NCBI GenBank assembly: GCA_945876155.1
Contig: CAMCMW010000146.1
Coordinates: 1-5,276 of the forward strand
Length of the DNA: 5,276 nucleotides
Reading direction: 5' to 3'
From: an uncultured Ruminococcus sp.
GTDB taxonomy: Bacteria > Bacillota > Clostridia > Oscillospirales > Ruminococcaceae
This document shows, one piece after another, positions 1-5,276 of this stretch (position 1 is the stretch's first letter; each line of letters opens with the position of its first letter). The position numbers and the translations under genes are program-made. The notes beneath the pieces were generated by a model. The model was not told the DNA's origin. It did not search any database and saw only the letters and a list, made by a program, of their open reading frames with translations.

Positions 1-2
1 TT

Positions 3-1223
3 TTACTTCTTTGCATTAGCCAGCATAAGCTTGATTCTGTTTTCCTGATTTACCTTTGTAGCACCCGGGTCGTAGTCAATGGCAACGATATTTGCTCCCG
101 GATACGCCTCCTTGATAACTCTCGACATACCCTTTGCAACGATATGATTAGGCAGACATCCGAAGGGCTGAGTGCAGATGATATTTTCCGTACCCGTTTC
201 AGCAAGTGCCGCCATTTCAGCAGGGATAAGCCAGCCCTCGCCCATGTTTACCCCAAGGCTCATGTATTTGTCAGCAAGCTTTCTGATATGGTCAAAATCG
301 TGAGGTGCTTCAAAAACGCCGTGTTCCTCAATAGTTTTTATGACTGTTTTCTGAACACTGTGAATAAAGTCATAGCCGATTTTGCTGACAATCGTCTTTT
401 TGTTTTTGAACTGGTAAAGCTTGCTGTCTGCCACTGAACCGGCAAGGCAGTACATAACAAACTCCATAAGAGCCGGAACTATTGGCTCACAGCCCTCGGA
501 CAGGAGAAATTCCTCAAGGTGATTGTTGGCAAGAGGGGAGTATTTTACGTAAATATCTCCCACGATTCCGACACGAATCTTCTTTTCCTTTGTGCGTTCG
601 ATTTTAGCAAAATCGTCAAGTATCATACGGCAGTACTTTTTGCATTTGAGAAACTCTCTCTTGTCAAAAACTGTAGTCAGTTTCTGCTGCCACTTTTCCC
701 TTACCTTTTCAGAATCGCCGCTGTGTATCTCATAAGGCTTGCACTGATTGTAAAGTGACATCAGCAAATCGCCGTAGAAAACCGCATAAATTACCTTTAT
801 AAGCAGTGGCAGAGTGAGTGAAAGACCCGTGCCTTTTTCAAGACCGCTGAGGTTCAGTGAAATTACCGGCACCTGCGGAAATTCCTTTTCCAGTGCCTTT
901 CTCAGCAGGTGAATGTAGTTTGACGCACGACAGCCGCCGCCTGTCTGAGTGAGCATAAGGGCGGTCTTGTTGACGTCGTATTTACCGCTTTTGAGGGCGT
1001 TTATAAACTGTCCTATAACAAGCAGTGCCGGATAGCAGGTGTCGTTATGAACGTTTTTCAGTCCCTCGTCGACTACTTCTCTTGTTGAAGTCTGGAGCAA
1101 CTCAACATGATAGCCGTACTTTTTAAGAATATTTATAATAAGCTTGAAATGAACAGGCAGCATATCCGGTACAAGAATTGTGTAGCTGTCTTTCATTTCT
1201 TCTTTAAAAACTGGATAATCCAT
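3..1223 (-). CDS. 2-hydroxyacyl-CoA dehydratase-like component (COG3581-type), split from its activase
   Basis: A complete 406-aa cytoplasmic protein matching the C-terminal part of the large acyl-CoA dehydratase activase proteins, which is related to the iron-sulfur subunits of 2-hydroxyacyl-CoA dehydratases. Recognisable blocks are the N-terminal ILVPDMLPVHF (17-27), NDTCYPALLVIGQ (60-72), TQTGGGCRASNYI (92-104), GDIYVKYSPLANNHLEEFL (222-240) and TQPFGCLPNHI (351-361). Conserved-looking cysteines C63, C98, C350 and C356 are candidate iron-sulfur ligands by analogy with the family; this assignment is an inference. No signal peptide or membrane segment is seen. The ATG is supported by an AGGAG box nine bases upstream. 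The gene follows the 974-aa activase after 18 bases in the same frame, so the two are almost surely co-transcribed and probably form one complex. Family membership is fairly sure. The substrate and reaction are unknown, and a catalytic, scaffold or electron-relay role are all possible. Confidence 0.88.
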   Translation of the reverse strand: MDYPVFKEEMKDSYTILVPDMLPVHFKLIINILKKYGYHVELLQTSTREVVDEGLKNVHNDTCYPALLVIGQFINALKSGKYDVNKTALMLTQTGGGCRASNYIHLLRKALEKEFPQVPVISLNLSGLEKGTGLSLTLPLLIKVIYAVFYGDLLMSLYNQCKPYEIHSGDSEKVREKWQQKLTTVFDKREFLKCKKYCRMILDDFAKIERTKEKKIRVGIVGDIYVKYSPLANNHLEEFLLSEGCEPIVPALMEFVMYCLAGSVADSKLYQFKNKKTIVSKIGYDFIHSVQKTVIKTIEEHGVFEAPHDFDHIRKLADKYMSLGVNMGEGWLIPAEMAALAETGTENIICTQPFGCLPNHIVAKGMSRVIKEAYPGANIVAIDYDPGATKVNQENRIKLMLANAKK

Positions 1224-1232
1224 TAATTTTAT

Positions 1233-1237
1233 CTCCT
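1233..1237 (-). promoter_or_regulatory. Ribosome binding site of the 406-aa gene
   Basis: On the minus strand AGGAG lies nine bases before the ATG at 1223, inside the 18-base gap after the TAA stop of the upstream activase. It is a near-consensus site. It supports independent initiation at this ATG and so a real two-protein arrangement rather than a dead 3' fragment. Its position right after the stop also favours translational coupling. Confidence 0.8.
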
Positions 1238-1241
1238 GAAT

Positions 1242-4166
1242 TTATCTTTCTTCCATTGCCGCAACAAGACTTCTCAGTCTTATCTTTGCCGCTCCGAGAT
1301 TGTTGATTTCGTCAATTTTCAGCTGGGTGTAAAGCTTACCCTTTGATTCGAGTATTTCTCGTACCTCGTCGGTTGTAATGGCATCAATACCGCAGCCGAA
1401 TGAAACAAGCTGTACAAGCTGCATATCGGGCTGTGTGGTCACATACTGCGCCGCCCTGTAAAGCCTTGCGTGATAGCTCCACTGGTTGAGTACCTTAGGG
1501 TGCGGATAATGACCATGCTGGAAAACTGCGTCCTCGGAAACCACAGCCATTCCAAGACTTGTAATAAGCTTGTGAATACCGTGGTTTATTTCCTTGTCGA
1601 TATGGTAAGGACGTCCGGAGAGAACTATAATCTTCTGACCGTTTTCACGTGCTTTTCTGATTACCTGTTCGCCCCTGTTGAAAACTTCGTTTCTGAAATC
1701 GGCAAGTGCGTTATATGCTTTCTTTACAGCATTTTTAACCTGTGACTTCTTTACACCGTAACCCGAAAGAACGTCCGACATAACTGAGATAACATTCTTT
1801 TCCCTGTTGAGGTCAAGGTATGGGTGAATGAAGTTTTTATCGTTAAGACGGCTGTTGTTCGCCTTTAAAAGTTCCGGATAGTATGCAACGACAGGGCAGT
1901 TGAAATGGTTGTCGCTTTCGCCCTCGTCAATGTTGTAGCTCATGCACGGATAGAAAATGAAATCAACTTTCTTTTCAAGCAGTTCCTCAATATGACCGTG
2001 AACAAGCTTTGCCGGATAGCACACCGTATCAGACGGGATAGTGTGCTGACCCTTATAATAGGTATCTCTTGAACTTTCCCCTGAAATAACGATTTCCATG
2101 TCAAGTTCTTCAAAGAATGTTTTCCAGAAAGGAAGAAGTTCGTAAAAATTCAGAGCAAGAGGAAGTCCGACCTTAGCCTTTGAACCGTGGCTTTCCCTGC
2201 ACATATCAAGCAGATAGTTGTACTTGAACTCATAAAGGCTTTCGTCACCGCTTGACTGTGCCTTTCCTGCACCCTTTTCGCACTTGTTTCCGGAGATGAA
2301 CTTGCGTCCGTTTCCGAAATTGATTATGTTAAGACTGCATTTGCCTGTACAGCCGCCGCACTGGGCGGACTTTGAGGTATAGCTGAAATTCTGAAGGTCT
2401 TCGGGAGAGATGATGGCAGACTGTCCCTTTGACTTTTCTTTTGCGTACAAAGCCGCACCGAATGCGCCCATAAGTCCGGAAATTGCAGGTCTGATAACGT
2501 TTCTGCCCATTTCCTTTTCAAATGCTCTCAAAACTGCGTCGTTTAAGAACGTACCGCCCTGTACAACAATATTTTTTCCAAGCTCGTCGGGGGATTTTGC
2601 ACGGATAACCTTGTAAATTGCATTCTTGATAATGGAAGATGAAAGTCCGGCTGAAATGTCCTCAACTGTTGCACCGTCTTTCTGTGCCTGTTTTACACTG
2701 CTGTTCATGAATACGGTACAGCGCGAGCCTAAGTCAACAGGGTGCTTTGCCATGATACCAAGCTGTGCAAAATCAGCAATGTCGTAGCCCAGAGCAAGGG
2801 CAAAAGTCTGAATGAACGAACCGCAGCCGGAGGAACAAGCCTCGTTGAGCATGATACTGTCAATGCTGTGATTTTTTATCTTAAAGCACTTGATATCCTG
2901 TCCGCCGATATCAATAATAAAGTCTACCTCCGGACAGAAATAAGACGCCGCCTTGAAGTGTGCAACAGTTTCAACGATACCGAAATCTATGGAAAGACCG
3001 GCTTTGATAAGCTCCTCGCCGTAGCCTGTTACAGCTGAACCCTTTATGACTATTTCCGGATTCATCTGACTGTAAATTTCTTTCAGCTTTGAAGTTATCT
3101 TATCCAGCGGCTGTCCCTGGTTTGAAGAATAGTGCTGGTAAAGCAGTCTGCCGTCGCCGGTTATAAGGACGAGTTTTGTTGTAGTCGAACCGGCGTCGAT
3201 TCCCAGATAGGCGTCACCCTTGTATGTACGCATATCAGCATATTTAAGGTCATGCTGCTTGTGCCTTGCAATAAACTCTTCATATTCCTGCTGTGAATTG
3301 AAAAGCGGTTCGCCTGTTACAACTCCGCCGGACGCCTTTGCATTGTTTATCTTGTTCAAAAGAGCGTCAATTGTAAATTCCTCGTTACCGTTCTGAGCAA
3401 ACAGCGCACAGCCCAGTGCCACAAAAACAGGCGCTTCTTCCGGGAAAAGAGCAGTTTCGCCCTCTTTGAGAGAGAGGGTGTCGATAAACGCTTTACGCAG
3501 TCCTTTAAGGAATGAAAGAGGACCGCCTAAAAACAGCACCTTTCCTTCGATAGTTCTGCCCTGTGCAAGACCGGAAACAGTCTGGTCGACCACAGCCTGG
3601 AAAATACTTGCGCATATATCCTTTCTTTCAGCCCCCTGATTAAGCAGCGGCTGAATGTCTGATTTTGCAAATACTCCGCAGCGTGAGGCAATAGGGTAGA
3701 CTTTTGTTGCATCAAGCGCCATTTTGTCCATTTCCGGGACTGTAACCGCAAGGAGAGTCGCCATCTGGTCAATAAACGCACCAGTACCGCCGGCGCAGGA
3801 GCCGTTCATTCTCTGCTCCACCCCTCCGGTCATGAAGATTATCTTTGCGTCCTCACCGCCCAGTTCGATTACAGCGTCAACGTCCGGGAAGCGTTCCTTT
3901 ACAGCAATAAATGCGGAATTTACTTCCTGTACAAATGGGATTTCTGCCCCTGTTGCAAGACCAAGTCCGGCAGAACCGGTCATACATACTCTGAAAGTAT
4001 CCTCCGGAAATTTTTCAGCTATAATTTCAAGCTGTTCCTTTACAGCATCCCTTACTTTTGAGAAGTGGCGCTGATATTCAGAATAAATAATATCCTTTTT
4101 GTCGTTTATAATGACTGTCTTGACTGTTGTTGAGCCAACGTCAATACCAAGAGAATAAATTGACAT
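1242..4166 (-). CDS. Acyl-CoA dehydratase activase, tandem ASKHA ATPase plus DUF2229
   Basis: A 974-aa soluble protein with two BcrA/BadF/HgdC-type ATPase domains in tandem. Domain 1 (about 4-260) has phosphate loop GIDVGSTTVK (7-16), ELGGEDAK (101-108), NGSCAGGTGAF (121-131), SRCGVF (161-166) and LGGPLSFLKG (213-222). Domain 2 (about 318-575) has GIDAGSTTTK (322-331), DIGGQDIK (419-426), NEACSSGCGSF (441-451), SRCTVF (481-486) and QGGTFLND (536-543). C124/C163 and C444/C483 match the two cysteines with which each HgdC-type subunit holds half of a shared [4Fe-4S] cluster, so the chain may act as an internal pseudo-dimer (inference). C603, C606, C610 and C629 form another cysteine group, followed by a DUF2229 region (about 660-930) with DTVCYPAKLVHGH (713-725). 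In known relatives ATP hydrolysis drives electron transfer to a dehydratase or reductase. The likely partner is the downstream 406-aa protein. The ATG has GGAG eight bases upstream. The substrate is unknown. Confidence 0.9.
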   Translation of the reverse strand: MSIYSLGIDVGSTTVKTVIINDKKDIIYSEYQRHFSKVRDAVKEQLEIIAEKFPEDTFRVCMTGSAGLGLATGAEIPFVQEVNSAFIAVKERFPDVDAVIELGGEDAKIIFMTGGVEQRMNGSCAGGTGAFIDQMATLLAVTVPEMDKMALDATKVYPIASRCGVFAKSDIQPLLNQGAERKDICASIFQAVVDQTVSGLAQGRTIEGKVLFLGGPLSFLKGLRKAFIDTLSLKEGETALFPEEAPVFVALGCALFAQNGNEEFTIDALLNKINNAKASGGVVTGEPLFNSQQEYEEFIARHKQHDLKYADMRTYKGDAYLGIDAGSTTTKLVLITGDGRLLYQHYSSNQGQPLDKITSKLKEIYSQMNPEIVIKGSAVTGYGEELIKAGLSIDFGIVETVAHFKAASYFCPEVDFIIDIGGQDIKCFKIKNHSIDSIMLNEACSSGCGSFIQTFALALGYDIADFAQLGIMAKHPVDLGSRCTVFMNSSVKQAQKDGATVEDISAGLSSSIIKNAIYKVIRAKSPDELGKNIVVQGGTFLNDAVLRAFEKEMGRNVIRPAISGLMGAFGAALYAKEKSKGQSAIISPEDLQNFSYTSKSAQCGGCTGKCSLNIINFGNGRKFISGNKCEKGAGKAQSSGDESLYEFKYNYLLDMCRESHGSKAKVGLPLALNFYELLPFWKTFFEELDMEIVISGESSRDTYYKGQHTIPSDTVCYPAKLVHGHIEELLEKKVDFIFYPCMSYNIDEGESDNHFNCPVVAYYPELLKANNSRLNDKNFIHPYLDLNREKNVISVMSDVLSGYGVKKSQVKNAVKKAYNALADFRNEVFNRGEQVIRKARENGQKIIVLSGRPYHIDKEINHGIHKLITSLGMAVVSEDAVFQHGHYPHPKVLNQWSYHARLYRAAQYVTTQPDMQLVQLVSFGCGIDAITTDEVREILESKGKLYTQLKIDEINNLGAAKIRLRSLVAAMEER

Positions 4167-4174
4167 TCTTTATA

Positions 4175-4178
4175 CTCC
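4175..4178 (-). promoter_or_regulatory. Ribosome binding site of the activase gene
   Basis: GGAG on the minus strand lies eight bases before the ATG at 4166. The protein then starts directly with the first phosphate-loop domain (MSIYSLGIDVG), as is usual for the family, so site and homology agree on this start. Confidence 0.75.
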
Positions 4179-4208
4179 GTTCTAATAAAAATAATTTGTC
4201 TGCGAATT

Positions 4209-4253
4209 ATTATATCGGAAAATCGAAGATTTTTTGATATAATTACCCGATAT
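4209..4253 (-). repeat. Overlapping dyads in the activase leader, two mutually exclusive stems
   Basis: Stem A pairs 4209-4216 (ATTATATC) with 4236-4243 (GATATAAT), enclosing an inner 6-bp stem, 4219-4224 with 4228-4233, around a 3-base loop. Stem B pairs 4212-4218 (ATATCGG) with 4247-4253 (CCGATAT) and shares bases 4212-4216 with stem A, so both cannot form at once. No T-run follows on the minus strand, so this is not a standard terminator. Alternative folds could matter for leader RNA control, or these may be DNA-level operator sites. A perfect TATAAT on the minus strand (4214 to 4209) lies in the same segment and could be a second -10 box, but no convincing -35 is found upstream. In such AT-rich DNA some of this may be chance. 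Confidence 0.4.
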
Positions 4254-4260
4254 GCAGGGA

Positions 4261-4277
4261 GCAAATTTTTAATTTGC
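4261..4277. repeat. Short perfect inverted repeat, 7-bp arms
   Basis: GCAAATT and AATTTGC flank a 3-base T/A spacer. It lies about 40-60 bases downstream of the predicted transcription start of the activase operon. There is no T-run after it on the minus strand. It could be a small hairpin in the leader RNA or a protein-binding half-site pair; chance cannot be excluded in this AT-rich stretch. Confidence 0.35.
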
Positions 4278-4302
4278 GTATCTGCAAGGGCTTTTAAATA
4301 AA

Positions 4303-4330
4303 TATAATAAGTTGCTTGCGACTTATTATA
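4303..4330. repeat. 10-bp inverted repeat overlapping the -10 box, operator candidate
   Basis: Arms TATAATAAGT (4303-4312) and ACTTATTATA (4321-4330) are perfect complements around an 8-base spacer. On the minus strand the first arm begins with the TATAAT -10 box, and the repeat runs over the predicted start of transcription. A protein bound here would block the promoter, which fits a repressor operator (inference). It does not match the FNR or Rex consensus. On the minus strand the second arm is followed by TTTATTT, so a weak A/U-rich terminator for the upstream coaBC/DUF2726 unit is the other reading. Confidence 0.5.
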
Positions 4331-4353
4331 ACACAAAATTTTAAAAATGAAAA
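4325..4353 (-). promoter_or_regulatory. Sigma-A type promoter for the activase operon
   Basis: Reading the minus strand, a -35-like TTTTCA (4353-4348, four of six bases of TTGACA) is followed after exactly 17 bases by a perfect TATAAT (4330-4325), preceded by TG plus one base, i.e. an extended -10. Transcription would start near 4318, giving a leader of about 150 bases before the ATG at 4166. The promoter lies just behind the stop codon of the DUF2726 gene, which makes the activase pair its own transcription unit, though read-through from upstream is possible. Confidence 0.6.
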
Positions 4354-4359
4354 GTGAAA

Positions 4360-4842
4360 TTATCTTGATTTCAGAAACTTTTCAACTTCCGAAATGTCGC
4401 CGCTGGTTCTGATAAGTACATAACCGGTTTTTTCGCAGACTCTGTTTACAAAATCGTCACGCTCCATGCGGTCGGGTCTGCTGTGGGAACTGTCGTCAAG
4501 CTCTATGAGGTACCTGACTTCCATATTTTCCGGGTTTACCAGTCCGAAATCTATGTGCTTTGAGCTTATCCTTGAAAAGAATCTGCCGAACTCCTTAGTC
4601 TTTTCCGTGTCCACTTCAATTAAGTCGGCAAGACGTATCTTTGCGATTATTCCCAGACCGTAGCGGTCGGCTAAGGGTTTCAGCTTTTTGTAAAAAATCC
4701 ACTCGTATTTGGTCAGCAGATATTTTTTGCGGTAGGGGAGAAAGCGGTTGTTTTTGTATGAATGTTTTGAACGGTAAATGCAGTAAAAACCGAAAACAAT
4801 AATAAGTATGGCGGCAATTGCAATAAGTGTTTCAGCGTCCAA
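4360..4842 (-). CDS. Membrane-anchored DUF2726 protein (restriction-endonuclease-like fold)
   Basis: A 160-aa protein with one hydrophobic segment at residues 5-22, followed by basic residues, and then a cytoplasmic DUF2726 domain (about 40-155). The family signature is seen as HIDFGLV (96-102), LIELDDSSHSRPDRMERDDF (112-131) and GYVLIR (140-145). DUF2726 is regarded as related to PD-(D/E)XK nuclease-like folds; here D98, E114 and D116 would be the acidic residues, but no lysine follows in the usual place, so nuclease activity is uncertain. The start is TTG at 4842: an in-frame TAA lies just two codons further upstream, and no ATG, GTG or TTG occurs between it and the hydrophobic segment, so TTG is the only usual start that keeps the anchor. 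GAGG at 4859-4856 is a weak, rather distant ribosome site. The gene overlaps the upstream CoA gene by 11 bases, suggesting translational coupling. Its cellular role is unknown. Confidence 0.82.
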   Translation of the reverse strand: MDAETLIAIAAILIIVFGFYCIYRSKHSYKNNRFLPYRKKYLLTKYEWIFYKKLKPLADRYGLGIIAKIRLADLIEVDTEKTKEFGRFFSRISSKHIDFGLVNPENMEVRYLIELDDSSHSRPDRMERDDFVNRVCEKTGYVLIRTSGDISEVEKFLKSR

Positions 4843-5276
4843 AGTGCTTTACCGCCTCGTTCAGAATAATATCCGCAGCGCTTTCCTTGCTCATTACCGG
4901 AAGTTCTCTTTGGGAATCCGGAGTTATAAGGGTGATGATGTTTGTGTCAGTACCAAACCCGGCCCCCTCTGTTTTAAGACTGTTTGCTGCAATCATGTCA
5001 CAGCCTTTTTTCGCAAGCTTTTTGCGTGAATTTTCAATGAGATTTTCAGTTTCCATGGAAAATCCGCAGATAAACTGACTGTCTTTTCTCCGTCTGCAAA
5101 CTTCTGCCAGAATATCGTCAGTCCTTTCCAGTTTTATCACTGCGTCTGAATCCGACTTCTTGATTTTGTTTTCGGCAACTGTTTCCGGACGGTAATCCGC
5201 AACCGCCGCCGCCATAATTATAATATCTGCATTTTCCGCATTTTCCAAAACCGCATTGTACATTTCGAGTGCGCTT
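4832..5276 (-). CDS. coaBC: Phosphopantothenoylcysteine synthetase domain (CoaBC/CoaB), 5' end outside window
   Basis: Only the C-terminal part, about 148 residues, is inside the window; the frame stays open through the right edge, so the methionine at 5263 is internal. The CoaB domain joins 4'-phosphopantothenate and cysteine using a nucleotide triphosphate (CTP in most bacteria), a step towards coenzyme A in the cytoplasm. Hallmarks are MAAAVADYRP (17-26 counted from that methionine), the NKIKK loop (32-36) whose lysine contacts the substrate or nucleotide in known enzymes, GFSMETENL and KLAKKGCDMIAAN further on, and the usual ending in which the chain closes soon after an AADIILNEAVKHF helix. 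Bacterial CoaB is normally fused behind CoaC in a protein of about 400 aa; the CoaC half cannot be checked here, so a stand-alone CoaB remains possible. The stop overlaps the start of the DUF2726 gene. Confidence 0.88.
   Translation of the reverse strand, partial: SALEMYNAVLENAENADIIIMAAAVADYRPETVAENKIKKSDSDAVIKLERTDDILAEVCRRRKDSQFICGFSMETENLIENSRKKLAKKGCDMIAANSLKTEGAGFGTDTNIITLITPDSQRELPVMSKESAADIILNEAVKHFGR

Noticed and set aside
144..758. Two plus-strand open frames opposite the 406-aa gene.
   Set aside because: They lie wholly antisense to a gene with clear family motifs and their products look like no protein family; they are shadows of the real coding frame.
2324..3781. Several short open frames on both strands inside the activase gene.
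   Set aside because: All are embedded in the 974-aa gene, whose domain motifs are continuous across the area; the short products are low-complexity and have no recognisable motifs.
4209..4243. Hairpin as a rho-independent terminator after the coaBC/DUF2726 pair.
   Set aside because: The stem is A/T-rich and is not followed by a T-run on the minus strand; it also lies downstream of the likely activase promoter.
4106..4336. Minus-strand open frame of 76 codons covering the promoter gap and the start of the activase gene.
   Set aside because: It overlaps the activase start by about 60 bases in another frame, begins within the -10 box/inverted-repeat region, has a low-complexity Ile/Tyr/Gln-rich product with no family resemblance, and is explained by AT-rich intergenic DNA.
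4808..5078. Plus-strand open frames opposite the end of the CoA gene.
   Set aside because: Antisense to the conserved CoaB motifs and without recognisable features of their own.
3..5276. A functional link between the CoA synthesis gene and the acyl-CoA activase operon.
   Set aside because: Both concern coenzyme A, but they are separated by a 193-base gap with its own promoter, and CoA synthesis genes are housekeeping; adjacency alone does not support a joint pathway.

Overview
The window looks like chromosome from an anaerobic, low-to-mid-GC Gram-positive bacterium of the class Clostridia, possibly the Ruminococcus/Oscillospiraceae group. This rests on protein flavour: a giant oxygen-sensitive acyl-CoA dehydratase activase of the kind found in strict anaerobes, strong AGGAG-type ribosome binding sites, AT-rich intergenic DNA and a DUF2726 protein of Firmicutes style. 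The placement is an inference; no marker gene is present. All four genes lie on the minus strand, so the biological reading order runs from the right edge to the left edge.

Right part (4360-5276): the 3' end of a coenzyme A biosynthesis gene (coaBC, or a stand-alone coaB) enters from the right edge. It overlaps by 11 bases a small gene for a membrane-anchored DUF2726 protein that starts with TTG. The two form a tightly coupled pair.

Gap (4167-4359, 193 bases): an AT-rich control region. It holds a good extended -10 promoter pointing at the next gene, a 10-bp inverted repeat that begins exactly at the -10 box, and further dyads, two of which exclude each other. No known riboswitch was recognised. 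No convincing rho-independent terminator separates the two transcription units, although the promoter-overlapping dyad with its T-rich flank could be a weak one.

Left part (3-4166): a two-gene operon for an ATP-driven electron-activating system of the 2-hydroxyacyl-CoA dehydratase / benzoyl-CoA reductase superfamily. The first gene (974 aa) carries two ASKHA-type ATPase/iron-sulfur activator domains, a four-cysteine segment and a DUF2229 region. The second (406 aa) is the dehydratase-like component. Related proteins are often one chain of about 1,400 residues. Here the two parts lie in the same reading frame, separated by one TAA stop and six sense codons that also carry a strong ribosome binding site. 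The likely chemistry is ATP-dependent low-potential electron transfer to a radical-type dehydratase or reductase; the physiological substrate is unknown. No RNA genes, mobile elements or CRISPR arrays were seen.
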